Assembly: GCA_963082975.1 (NCBI GenBank)
Contig: OY720348.1
Span: 23,117,146-23,181,145 of the forward strand
Direction: 5' to 3'
Source of the DNA: Labia minor
Taxonomy: Eukaryota; Arthropoda; Insecta; Dermaptera; Spongiphoridae
Length of the DNA: 64,000 bases
In this document: positions 34,653 through 46,339 of the stretch, one piece after another
How positions within the stretch are numbered: position 1 is the stretch's first letter
How the letters are laid out: every line of letters starts with the position of its first letter
Translations under genes and position numbers: made by a program
Notes under the pieces: model-generated
Databases searched by the model: none
What the model was told of the DNA's origin: nothing
Seen by the model: only the letters and a program-made list of their open reading frames with translations

Positions 34653-35671
34653 GTATATATATACATATAATTCCTCCAATTCAAAAAATAAATAAATAAA
34701 CAAATAAATAAAAAGTGTGCATAGTAATAAAATTGTAGTACGTGCCATTTTATGGTACGCGCTTCATTGGTTTCCAACCCCAATACGTGGGAATTATAAA
34801 ACTACCCCAGAATAATAATAATAATAATAATAGGATTTACGTTATACGTTCTAGATCCTAGTTTTAAGAAAATAATTTTTTATTCAATCAATAAAAAGAA
34901 ATAGATATGTTATATATATTATGTAAAATTATTGTTTTTATTTTAATTCAATAGACTCAATCCTACATTTATTTAACTTTCAAGTTCCATAAGGTCACAA
35001 AAATAAAACTACAAATTTTAAATTTAATCCATTTTTTAATAATTCGTAATTCTTATATTAAAAATTTTATGTGTAAATTTCAACAGTAACAAAATATCTA
35101 AACTTAAAATAGATGAAAAAAATATTGAAATAATAATAATAATAATATTAGAAGCCATAGTCACTTATACAATATAATAATTATTATACTATTACTATAT
35201 TTAAAATTATATAAACTATATAATTTTTATTCTACCCTTAAGAGATCAGCACAGGTCAATGTACGAATTTTATTTATGGATTAATTTTTTAAAAAAATAC
35301 GACTATTTAATATCAAATATCCTATATTTTACTAAAATATTTATATTATGATTGATATTAAATATTTAAATTTATAAAAAAAAGTTATTTTTACATTTCA
35401 ATTTGGTATAATTATATTTAGTTCATTTTCAAAGTTAGCGATTCCACCTTCAGATGTCAGCGCAATACACGCTTGGTACTTTTAAGCGCTTATTTCCAAA
35501 TAAATCATATCATCATTTATAAAATAAAAATAATTAATCTAAATGGCAAGTATTTTAGGAGATGAGAAAAAAAAGAAATGACAACATACTAGATCAACCA
35601 AATAATAATTTAGAGATGTAAATACCTATATTATGATTGATATTAGATATTGTAATTTATAAATAAAAAAT
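34042..35671. other. AT-rich gene-free stretch
   Basis: It contains a (TA)n run at 34619-34650 and an AAT/TAA-type run at about 34810-34832. No gene, RNA or recognised repeat. Confidence 0.45.
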
Positions 35672-36521
35672 CTGGAGTGTCTCAACTCGACTATCTCGCA
35701 AATTTGAATTGGATTAATTAACATATATTATATTAAAATTAAATTTAATTATTTAAATTATAAATTAAAATTAATAAATAATATTTATTAATGGAGCGCG
35801 TGAATGGCTTTTTATTGATGATACCATGTCACGTGCCGGCGCGGGATTTGCAGTGTTGAAAAATTAATTCCGGTACTTTCAGCGAATCAAGCTGAAATTC
35901 TTTATAGTTTTATACAATTTTTAATCATGTCAAAAACTATCAAACATATATCTTTATTTTTATGGTCGGTTTAGAGAAAAAAAATCAAAACGTGGTAGGT
36001 AATGACCCACTTCCGGATGAGCTACATTTCACAAAAGTTGATAGAAAATTACGAATTTTAAATAATGCCCCTATACCAAATTTCCTTATTCTAGCTCAAA
36101 CCGTTTTCGCGTAATCTTGTCCACATACACACATACACACGACACGACACAACACGACGACATAGAAGCTTGTAAATATTAGAAAAAAATAAAAATAAAA
36201 ATATAAATATTATAAACATTCTTTGAATTGTATTCTTTGCGCTGCTGAATGACAACATGTACATATCAAATTTTAAAAAATTAATTTCTGCAGTTATTGA
36301 TTAGATATTAATAAAATTTATAACTTATGTTCAAATAGAGATATGCAAGAATATTATGATGTAATTTCATCGAAATCTGTTGAGCCAATTTTAACGTCAG
36401 AATTTCCGGACAGACAGGCAGACAGACATGAAACATTCTAAAATCACTTTTTGATTCTAGAGATCATGAAACGCGAAGATATGCAAAAAATTTTAAATTC
36501 TCAGTAATGTGCAGACAAAAA

Positions 36522-36563
<42 letters not shown>

Positions 36564-37188
36564 TCTTTTATGTAGATAAATGTTGCTTTCATCGTCGGAA
36601 TTAAATATTTTTTTCTTTTTTTTTAACGTATTTTATTTATTTATTTCATTTTAATTCCTATTTTCTATCCAATGAATTTTACATTGTAGCTATCTGATGT
36701 TCAAAGAATACTTACCTTAAGTGGATGGCGAGGGTAGTAGCTTCTCTGGTTAGATGAGAAAATCGATGAGGGCGACCAATTATATGGTACATAGATACCG
36801 TTTATACTCCCTCCTTAGTATTTTTTAGCTTTAAATAGTTATAATGCAAAGTCTATTGTAAAGATCATTTTAATTCAATTTTATGTATATACTTAAATAT
36901 TCTCATGTCTTTTGTGAGTGTGTGTGGGGGGGGGGAAGGAAGTGTGACAGATTTCAACTCTCCTGTCCAGACCAGTTGTCATTTGTATTGTCATTAAAAA
37001 TCATTCATCCTTAAAAATGAAAGGACATGTGAAATAATGAAAAAGAAAGTGAATGAGACGATGAAATCACACACACACACACAGATATTTTTCTCAACCT
37101 TATTGAAAATGACTCAGGGACCTTCAAAACGTATAAAAACATCAAAATCTCGACATCGAAAATTTTTAGGATCGCAATACTATCTCTG
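35672..37188 (-). mobile_element. Family A copy 6 with 0.93-kb cassette in its (AC)n tract
   Basis: It opens with the inverted hairpin terminus and runs as family A to the (AC)n tract (about 36121-36140). The cassette 36141-37068 follows. Then (AC)n resumes and the remaining family A part follows (TTTTCTCAACCTTATTGAAA ... CAATACTATCTCTG, ending 37188). Both halves of one family A element therefore flank the cassette. The first 1.4 kb is duplicated at 12339-13723, which lacks the second half. A 12-13-bp difference near 37025 distinguishes the copies. Non-coding. Confidence 0.65.
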
Positions 37189-37858
37189 ACGTGATATTAA
37201 AAAATGTATATTTAAATTTAAAATAATGATTTTATTTCATTTAGCGAGTTAATATTTATATTTATTATAGTAAAAGTATATATTTATAAAGATCAAAATT
37301 TTTACATATTTTCATTTAAATATAAATCTTACTCAGGTGTTTTGTTAATGGTGAGAATAATAATTTCTCTAAAAATTATTTATTATTTATTATATACTAG
37401 TATATTAATTTTATTTATTTATTTTTTATATTTTCAACTCATATTTATCTATTTTTATATCAATTGTATTAATTTCAATTTTAATTTGTAATTTCTCGAC
37501 TGAAAAACCTACCTGATTTCAAAATCTAGTTAAAACAATAAAATAAAATAGAGGTGTACGATTGAGTTAAGTATAAAAAGTAGAATTAAGTGAATTTGGA
37601 AAGGAGAAATCGGTTGGTCTTAGCTAAAGTAAGTAAAGTAATTTTTGAGTTTAGTAACGAGGTAAATATATATATTTATATATAAATAAATTAACCCTCA
37701 TTTATAATTTTTGGATTATTAATTGGCTTATTTCATTTTTCGTTTAAACAAATTATGGTTTGAGAAAAATCATTATTTTATTTATAAATTTAGTAATTAA
37801 TAACATATTTCAATTTCAATTGGGAAAATTACCTTCTATTATTTATACCAGTAATTCC
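37189..37858. other. AT-rich gene-free stretch
   Basis: No coding region or repeat family recognised. Confidence 0.4.
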
Positions 37859-38806
37859 CAAAGTGGTCTATATCGACCCCCAGGGGTCTACATCTGCGAA
37901 TAAAAAATTTAGGGGCCCATGAAATGAAAATGGGGGTCCACAATAGTACAGATAGTACCTATTTACTTATATTATACTATCTTATAATATAAAGACATAT
38001 ACATTATTTATAAAATTACCTATGAAGCAAAAAATTTATTATATATGTTTATAAAATTGTGTAAGTTGTAGAACAGGGGTGTCAAACTCATAGGTGCACT
38101 TGGGCCAAACAAACATGGTTTAATTTTAGGCGGGCCGCAAAAACTCGGAAATTTGACACCCCTGTTGTAGAACATAGCCATTCGCTTTGTGGTCGCAATA
38201 CATTTTGAACTTATAAACTTGTAAAAAACCTGCACATAACGTATCATCTTGTTACAAGCATAACCGCAGTAAAAATTCTTGTCAATTTTTGTCTTAAAGT
38301 TTCGCGAACTTGCACTGACTTGTTCAATGCACCACTCTAAAAATACGAATATGAGATAAATTATTCGTTTCCTAAATCTTGAAAAGGAAAGTGCTAAGAA
38401 AATATTTAAAAAAATATAAACTGATAGTTTATGACACAAAAAAAAAAACAGACTGGAAATCATTAGCCGAGGAGAATTAAGATTAAACTTTACATAATTG
38501 ACGCCAAATATTGATAATTTATTATTAAACCATCAGGTTCATCCTTCCCACTAAAACATTTACTTATTGCTTAATTTATTTTATGTTTATTTTATATGTT
38601 ACGTATATTTTATATAACAGATTCAAAATTTTATTTTGAATAGTTTTCATTTAAATTCAATTAATAAATGTATTGTAATAAAACAAGTGTTTTTCTTTAA
38701 GTTTTTATCACTAAATTTACAAAAAATCAATATCAGGTAAGGGGTCTACCCAAAATCGGAAAACATGGCAAGGGGTCTACGACACAAAATAGTTTGAGAA
38801 CCTCTG
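37859..38806. mobile_element. hAT-type element, 948 bp, perfect TSD
   Basis: Left CAGTAATTCCCAAAGTGG; right, inverted, CAGAGGTTCTCAAACTA. Perfect ATTTATAC duplications lie at 37851-37858 and 38807-38814. Subterminal GGGGTCTAC motifs occur at both ends. It contains the 91-bp MITE at 38074-38164. A 147-codon minus-strand frame (38020-38463) crosses that MITE, so it cannot be an original protein. Part of it (about residues 40-95) might be transposase debris, but I do not recognise it. Confidence 0.75.
38074..38164. mobile_element. 91-bp hAT-type MITE nested in a larger hAT element
   Basis: Left CAGGGGTGTCAAACTCA and, inverted, right CAGGGGTGTCAAATTTC. Perfect TTGTAGAA duplications lie at 38066-38073 and 38165-38172. 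GGGCCAAAC and GGCGGGCCGC are internal. It is a very short complete MITE, clearly younger than its host element. Confidence 0.85.
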
Positions 38807-38819
38807 ATTTATACTTTGT

Positions 38820-41507
38820 AGTAATTATAATGATATTTTAATCTATCTTAATTGAACTGGGAAATAATTGAAAATATTTGCGGTTTATTTATATACAATA
38901 TATACAAATAAGAATAATAATAAATAAAAAAAATAATATATTTTTTTTATTTTATTTTATTTTTTTTTTTTTCATTTTAATAGAAAATTGTGTTCTTCAA
39001 ATTCCATCTCTTACTAATTTTGATTAATTATTCACATTAATTCTTCCTTTTCCCATCCGATTATGCAATCTGGATTATGTGATGGCTTTTTAATTTTACA
39101 TTCCTCATTTTCTGTAATTACATCGAGGTTAGAGTTTTAATTCGTTAACTTAATGGTTGATTTTGGTTCAGTGACACCTTAAAACAAATCCAATTGTATA
39201 TTGTAAAAATATCTCATAGCCTTGACACCTCCTCCTCCTACTCATTCGCAGTTATATAACTAAAACTAGAGGCGTGGATTTATTTTTTTTTAAGGATGCT
39301 TCTCAAGCTTGTTTACTAACAACATTTGACGCCCCAGATCTATTTGTCTACATTTTGGGTAATCTTGCAAATTTTTTTTGTTTTTTTTTTTTTTTTTTTT
39401 TTTTAATTATGTTCAACAATTTCTAAAAAACAAAAAAATAAAACGATTTATTTATTTTCGCCATGTGGTGCCATTCAAAGATTAAATTTGAGGGCAATTT
39501 TTGCCTGTCTTTTTAATTGACCTCAATTAAAAAAAAAAGAGCTTTTGATTAAAAAAATACTATCCATTTATTTAACCTTGGTGTTAATTTTGTTATGAAC
39601 AAGAGTTGTGAAATTATAAAAGGATATTGAATGAATCCATCTCTTGTTATCTTAATATCTTTACTTTAATCATAAATTATCAATTAATTAAGTCTCAGGA
39701 AATTAATTTTAAAGAGTTTTTGTTTTGTTTTTTTATTAATTTTTATAATCCTCTCTGTTTTCCTCGATTTTTATTATTAAAAACTTCTTAAAATTTATGT
39801 ATCGGCAATTGATTCTAGTTTCTCATTATTTTACATAATTTTATTAATAATATAATTATTAATAATATTGAAATAAATATAAATTTAAGTAAATTTACTA
39901 AATAAAATTGATAATTTTGGTTGTTTTATTTATATAATTTTTATTGACTTTGTGAAAAGGTTTTACTTAAATTTTTAAATATGTAATTAGAAATTTTGTA
40001 ATTTAATAAAATCTTTATATTGCCTTTATCTTTACCTTCATTTTTAATAATAAAAAATCACCTATTTTTTTGATACATAATTTGGGAAGGGAGTAGGACT
40101 TATTCTTCTTTTTATATTAAAAAAAAAAAATTTAATTGGACTTCTTAAAATTAAAAATAAAACAGTAATTTTTCATTTAGTAATTGACGATACTTTTATG
40201 ATTATCTGTTTTTTGTTTTTTTTTTGTAAAATTATCTAATATTGTTAATTTTGAAGAATTATAGATATATGTATATTTTGTGATTTTGTAACCGGATCAC
40301 AGACATTTTATTCACGGTTATTTTTATGAAAAATTCGTTTATACACCATATATATCCTATTCTCACTATGAATCAAAAACCTGATTCAATAATTTTATTA
40401 AAACAATTGAAATGAGACAACTTATAAAATTAATTTGAAGTGATTTTTTTATTTAAAATATATTCAAATAATAATAACAAGTTTGAATTCAATGTTTTGT
40501 ATTCATTGGCTTACGTAGGTTCTTTGAAAGTTATATTTTTCTATTTAATTCTGTTTATATATATATAACGGTATATTGTGAATTTCATTCAGAATATAAA
40601 AAACACATATATATAAATAAATATATATGCAATCAAAACGATTTTATAAAATTCTTCAATTATTTTTTTGTAATTAATACTTTACAAAATTATATGAAAT
40701 CAAAAGTATGACGTCATCAACACCCAGATAAGCACAAACGTATGTATGTCAATTCAATTTTATCGCGGATAAGTAAAGAATAAAATTTATTATTATATGA
40801 ATTCTCAAATCGATATCTTTGAATAGAAGAGGGGGAGGCAGGTGATGATCACCGGAAGTTTTGTTTTTTTATCGCTTCCAGATGCAATCTTAAATCTTTT
40901 TGCAAAACATTTGTCATTTTAAATGGGTCAAAGTTGGATTGCGAGGAATTTGACACCCTCTCTCTAAATATTTGCCAAACTCATCCTCCTCACAAATCCT
41001 TTTCCTCATTTAAATATTTAATTCATTTAATTTACGTAATTAACTAATTATTACTAACGAGTGACACATTTTATTTAGAGCAATAAAATAAATAAATTCA
41101 TTGAAATATGATTATTTTTTAATAAATTTCTATAATATTTTATTAAATATATTAAAATTTCTATAATAAATAGATTAAATATCGATCAAGCAATGAATAT
41201 GATAGAGATCATTAGAAAACCGTTACGGATTTCATTTTGACAGAATGATGGCAATGACCGCAAGAATATAACGTTGCATGTTAGATGAATTTCTTCTCAA
41301 GATGTACCCGGAGGGCAGAGTATTGTTCAAGAAATTTTAAATTGAGACTATCTTGAATAATAAATTGAAAATTTATTATTTTTAAATTTCTTATGTTTTT
41401 AGAAAATATGAAATAAAAGTATACTTTATATATATTATCTTTATCTTCTTTATCTATCTACATATATTATTCTTCTATCTTCTATCTATCTATCTGTTTA
41501 TATATAT

Positions 41508-41547
<40 letters not shown>

Positions 41548-42170
41548 ATTTTTGTCTGCATATTGTTCAGAATTTAAAATTTTTTTACATATCTTCACTT
41601 TTGATAATGTCTAGAATCCACAAAAGTGACTTTAAAATTAATTTTTAAAAATTTATTTAATGCTCAACGTTGTTCATTGAGAGTCTCTCGCCCCTTATTA
41701 AGTGAGTCTATTTATTTCCGACAATGAATATAAAATTAATAATTCCCATTCAAAGAATATTTAAATTTTTATTTTAATCTCTAATATTCAAATATCATAT
41801 CAATGAAATTATTTTTTCTATAAGTTAAAATTTTAATTAATTTAATTAACTATTTAAATCATATTTTTCTTAAATTATTAATTTTTTTTTAATTATTTTT
41901 ATTTTATGTGAATATTTTTTTCTTTGCTATTTAAAAGTGTAGAGTATAAATTTTATTTTGATCTAATAAGAAAATCAGAAATTATTTTTTTTTTGGGTTT
42001 TATGAAATCAAAAATATTTTTAAAAAGACTATTAAAATGACTAAATTATATTATCTATGTTTTTGTTTAAATACTTCCATATTTTAAGTGCAAAATATTA
42101 AAATAAAAATTAAAATATGATACAAAGTAGTTATTTTAAATTTTTTGTCTTTTTAAAATATTGTAATATC
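38820..42170. other. AT-rich gene-free stretch
   Basis: Long T and A runs (for example about 38940-38972 and 39376-39404), a (TA)n run near 41513-41540 and CTAT repeats at 41450-41495. A diverged piece of module C (TTTTGTCTGCATATTGTTCA, CATATCTTCACTTTTGATAA, TCTAGAATCCACAAAAGTGA) lies at 41545-41640. ATGACGTCATCAAC occurs at about 40709. No gene could be supported. Confidence 0.4.
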
Positions 42171-42174
42171 TCGT

Positions 42175-42761
42175 AAGAGATAGTATTGCGATCACGAAAA
42201 TTTTCGATGTTGAGATTTTGATGTTTTTATACGTTTTGAAGGTTCCTGAATCATTTTCACTAAGGTTGAGAAAAATGTCTGTGTGTGTGTGTGTGTATGT
42301 ATGTATGTAGACAAGATTACGCAAAAACGGTTTGAGCTAGAATGATGAAATTTGGTACATGAACATTATTCAAAATTCATAGTTTTCTATCAACTTTTGA
42401 GAAATGTAGCTCAACCGGAAGAGGGTCATTACCTACAACGTTTTGATTTTTTTTCCTCTAAAGTGACCGTAAAAATAAAAATATATGTTTGATAATTTTT
42501 CACATGATTAATAATTGTATAAAACTGCTATATATAGAATTTCAGCTTGATTGAATTGCTGAAAGTACCAGAATTAATTTTTTAATACTGCAAATCTCAC
42601 GCGCCAACACGTGCCATGGTGCCATCAATAAAAAGCCAAACATGCGCTGGTTTAATATTTATTATTTATAATTTATAATTAATTAAATTTAATTTAAATA
42701 TAGTATATTATGTTATTTAATCCAATTCAAATTGCGAGATAGTCGAGTGGAGACACTCCAG
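42175..42761 (+). mobile_element. Family A repeat, copy 7
   Basis: Full block order: AAGAGATAGTATTGCGATCA, ATACGTTTTGAAGG, the GT microsatellite at about 42279-42306, ATGAAATTTGGTACATGAAC, TGCTATATATAGAATTTCAG, and CACGTGCCATGGTGCCATCA, ending AGTCGAGTGGAGACACTCCA. It is the best uninterrupted copy for defining the family, about 590 bp. Confidence 0.7.
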
Positions 42762-43012
42762 CTTATTTAAATTTATTATAAATCCAAATGATTATAATCT
42801 ATTATAATATACTTATTTAAAGGTTACTTTTTTAGTTATTAAATTATATTTTGTGATCTGATATTAAAATATTCAATTGTATATAAAATTAAAATTTAGA
42901 ATATTTGAATTTGTTTAACACATCTAATCAATAGTATGCAAATAAATTAGAAAATTTTGAAAATCGACCCTCTGTCTAGATGCGAAGGACGCCAAAGAGG
43001 TCTGAGCAGCTA

Positions 43013-43047
43013 GTATATATATATATATATAATATTTAATATATAAT

Positions 43048-43092
<45 letters not shown>

Positions 43093-43103
43093 TAATATAT
43101 AAT

Positions 43104-43141
<38 letters not shown>
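43013..43141. repeat. Compound (TA)n microsatellite with tandem unit
   Basis: Three (TA)n blocks are separated by two identical AATATTTAATATATAATACA units, so a roughly 55-bp compound unit is tandemly repeated. Confidence 0.8.
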
Positions 43142-43145
<4 letters not shown>

Positions 43146-43559
43146 AAAAGACAGATAAATTTTTAATTATACCAAAATGAAAATAATAATTATTTGAGTT
43201 ACGACAGCAATAAAGTAAGATCGTAACTCTTAGAAACCTTAGAATTCTTTACGTATACCATAATGAAGCAAACAAAATATAAGAAATATAATTTTCCCGG
43301 TGTTCAGACATTGACAGTGATTTATGAATTTAATTATTTTTTATCTATTTTTGTATTAATTATTCGTTAATATTATTGCTATAAAAATATATAAATAAAA
43401 ATGTCTGTTATTATAAATATCTATTATCTAATAGATTATATATGTATATTTAAAACATGTGGTTAAGAGATATATAGAAATGTATTGTAGATACAAAGAA
43501 TAATGCAAATGAAGGAAATATTAAACATCTTCTAGCCCTTATTGATTTTTATTATTCAG

Positions 43560-43925
43560 GTTATCGAAATAGTAGAGTGGGATGATATTTAAAGGCTAAT
43601 CAAGGATTTATTAAAATATTCTTTAAACAAAGGGACGCGGAGAAATTTTATAAGATAGAATCACAATTGAATTACACAGATTGCATAATGAGGATTATGT
43701 ATCTTTGAAACAGAATCGTGGAGGTTAGACTTGTGAGAAGTTTTTTTATTGAGAAACCAATGATCTGTGGATTGACCAAGGAAGCAGAAAGGTGGGGAAT
43801 TGGAGGAGGTTAAAAATTGGATGGAGATGGTTTGGGATATGTATTTCTGAAGAAATATGGTTGCTGAACTTTGAGTTTAGAAACGACATAGATAAATAGA
43901 TAAAGTAATGTAAAGAAACATTAAA
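43560..43925 (+). mobile_element. Decayed non-LTR retrotransposon-like 3' end
   Basis: Segments at about 43710-43790 (GTGAGAAGTTTTTTTATTGA, GAAACC) parallel the 26395-26430 fragment, and the end (GGTTGCTGAACTTTGAGTTT, ACGACATAGATAAATAGATA) resembles the GATA-tailed non-LTR ends elsewhere. Frames are broken throughout. The assignment rests on pattern similarity only. Confidence 0.35.
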
Positions 43926-43989
43926 TCGTATATCTTCGAGCATGGTTTCATATAAATCTAGTGATTTTAAGATATAAAAAGTTTGGATA

Positions 43990-44529
43990 ATTGTTTACAA
44001 AAACGAAAACTTCAGGGATTTGGATCAAACCTTACCAGTGGATTCCTTTTTTAATTCCAAGTAAATATTAAATCAGCAAATGGTTCGGTCACTTATAGAT
44101 TTCGAGAGAAAAATTATTAAAATTTTTATATAAATCCATTGACATTCAATTTATATACCATGTTTTATTCATTTGGCCAGCAGAAGGCTTCACTAATTTT
44201 CTAGGTGTTTTTTCGTTCGGTTTGCATATAGGAAAATTAAAAAATTAAATAATTAAATAATTTTCCTATATCCAAACCAAATCGAAAAAACACCCAGAAA
44301 ATTAATGAATAAATGAATAATTAGTGAATTAGTCAATAAAACATTACTACATGGCTCCTCATTTGGACGTTCATAACTAGTTTATCTGTCAAAATTTAAT
44401 AATTTTTATCTCGGAAACTAAAATCGACCGAGAAATATTGCATAAGAGAAGTTTTTTTTTGGAATTAAAAAAGGAATCCACTGGTAAAGTCCTATCCGAA
44501 TCCCTGAAGCTTCCGTTTTTGTAAACAAT
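43990..44529. repeat. 540-bp foldback (long inverted repeat) element
   Basis: The left arm ATTGTTTACAAAAACGAAAA ... ACCAGTGGATTCCTTTTTTA pairs with the right arm TAAAAAAGGAATCCACTGGT ... TTTTTGTAAACAAT. The centre near 44250 is a tighter palindrome (TAGGTGTTTTTTCGTTCGGT ... CGAAAAAACACCC). The arms are imperfect but run most of the length, so it would form one long hairpin. No coding sequence. Confidence 0.75.
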
Positions 44530-44544
44530 AACCTATATTTTATA

Positions 44545-45046
44545 TGTTTAGCGACATATATGTATATATATATATGTTTCTACACCAATTTCACACATAT
44601 ATATATCTCAAAAAAGAATTATATAAAAATTAATAAATAATTTAAAATATTTTTTTTATCTTTGAGGAAAAAAAAAACAGTCACATGAAATAAAATATGA
44701 AGTATGATGAAGTTAAATGACGTATTTATAAAACAAATCCCTAATTGAAGATATGACAAAGGTAAATGTAAAATAAAAAATAAACAAACAATTTATGTTC
44801 TTTATTTTCATATGAAAATGAATTTCCATAACAAGGATTTTTGTAGTTATTTTGTAGTGTAATAAGAATTCTCTCTCTTTTTTTTTGAAATATTCTCTCT
44901 TTTTCTTTGGAATCGATAGACCGAGAAAAAAACGATCAACTCAAGCAACAACTTCTCTCTAAAAGAAGAAATAAATAAAGAAGAGAAGGGGTGGATAATC
45001 CTATAAAACTTTGGGCATGATCTTTTCGTTTGTTTATTTTCTTTAA

Positions 45047-45079
<33 letters not shown>

Positions 45080-45500
45080 AAATTGCAAATATATTTTTGG
45101 TGTAGTGAAGGGCGGAGTGAATCCTCGATATAATATTTAAGAGGGGAGGGGAGAAGCATGGCAGGTGGACTGTTTTGTACGTGATTGTAATTTATTAATT
45201 TGTTTTTAATGATGTAATTTTACATAATACCCTAATTTTTTCTTTTGAATTTTTTTCTTTACGACATTTAATATGTATATATATATATATATATATTTCG
45301 GCTCCTCGCTTATGAATTGAATTACACCATATTGTAAATAAAACAATTAAAACGATCGTATACTATGGATTCTAAAGAAATTGTCTGAAAACCGTTCTTG
45401 TTTTTGTTTATTTTATGTTTCATTTTATTCTTTCTTGATAATTAATTGAATTCCACGATATGATGAACTTGGATTGCGCAATATTATATATTCTTATCGC
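44545..45500. other. Gene-free stretch with AT microsatellites
   Basis: (TA)n lies at about 45045-45072 and about 45274-45298. At 45110-45185 a purine-rich segment leads to GAGAAGCATGGCAGG, a reasonable start context, but only eight codons follow. A possible first exon cannot be confirmed. Confidence 0.3.
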
Positions 45501-45504
45501 GACA

Positions 45505-45660
45505 CTTTCTGGGAGGTTGAATACGTTTATGCCTTGGCGAAGTGGAGGTAACGACAGTCGCTCTCCGTCGGCCCGGCAGTCAACTTGTGCTGTGCTACCT
45601 GACCTCCGAAAGCGGGACTCCCGCTCTGGTCCAGCACTCCATTCACCGCTCCTTTGAGTA
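45505..45660. other. GC-rich island, possible exon of unknown gene
   Basis: About 155 bp of markedly higher GC than anything around it, bounded by AT-rich DNA. Plus-strand frame 45460-45657 gives an Arg/Ser-rich product ending DSRSGPALHSPLL and then TGA. The other strand is also open (45420-45677). A strong donor-like TTTGA|GTAAGTC lies at the right edge, but in the open plus frame that TGA is a stop. No domain is recognised. It could be a terminal exon, a retroposed fragment or a conserved non-coding element. Confidence 0.3.
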
Positions 45661-45835
45661 AGTCTTACCTCCGCCACACCACTTCAGTTGAAATCCATCC
45701 ACCTCCAACATCCATCAATTGATTCCTACCTTCACTTTATAATCTATCCATTCTACACATACTACATAAAGAAATAATTTATCCTTTATATATATAAGAG
45801 AAAGTTATTCATTCAATTCTTTAATTATACTGAAA

Positions 45836-45841
<6 letters not shown>

Positions 45842-45878
<37 letters not shown>

Positions 45879-46337
45879 TTTATTTTTGACATTTAGAAAT
45901 TTTCAACACATTCTAGTGTCAGTCAATTCTTTTATCACCCATCCAAAAAATTTCTTGAGGATTAGGTTTATTATTATTAGTAGTAGTAGTAGTAGTATAC
46001 TAATTAGGCCCCTACCCCGAAGTAATGTTAACGCGGTTCCAGGGTAGAGGCCCTGATGAAGGAGTGGTTTTTGGTGGTTACACCACACACGCAGTAATGA
46101 CGATTATTGTATGGTCTGAAAAGATTTCCCCCCCTGACCCAAAAAAAAAAAATAGAAGTAGTATTAGTAGAAGAAATATTAGTAGTAGTAGTAGTAATAG
46201 TAGTAGTAGTAGAAGTAGTAGTAGAAGTAGTAGTAGTATTTTTATTTTTGACATTTAGAAATCCTCAATACTGTTTAGTGTCACTCAACTTTTTTCACCT
46301 ATCCAAAAATTTTCCTGAGGATTAGGTTCATTATTAT
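45842..46337. repeat. Direct duplication around microsatellites
   Basis: (TTA)n at 45842-45877. A roughly 92-bp unit (TTTTTATTTTTGACATTTAG ... TTGAGGATTAGGTTTATTAT) at 45880-45975 recurs at 46239-46337. Between them are (TAG)n runs (about 45978-45996 and 46155-46236) and a GC-richer block (46005-46140, with GCGGTTCCAGGGTAGAGGCC). Copies ending in the same microsatellite suggest SINE-like units or a local duplication. Open frames across the TAG repeat are artefacts. Confidence 0.55.
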
Positions 46338-46339
46338 TA

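Noticed and set aside
38020-38463. 147-codon minus-strand open frame
   Set aside because: It runs through the 91-bp nested MITE and both its target duplications, so it cannot be an inherited protein frame. No domain was recognised with confidence.
45903-46088. Minus-strand frame with LYPGTALTLLRGRG
   Set aside because: Half of it is microsatellite-encoded Leu/Ile. The rest is short, and similarity to a real protein could not be established.
46025-46325. Serine- or valine-rich open frames
   Set aside because: They are translations of the (TAG)n microsatellite.
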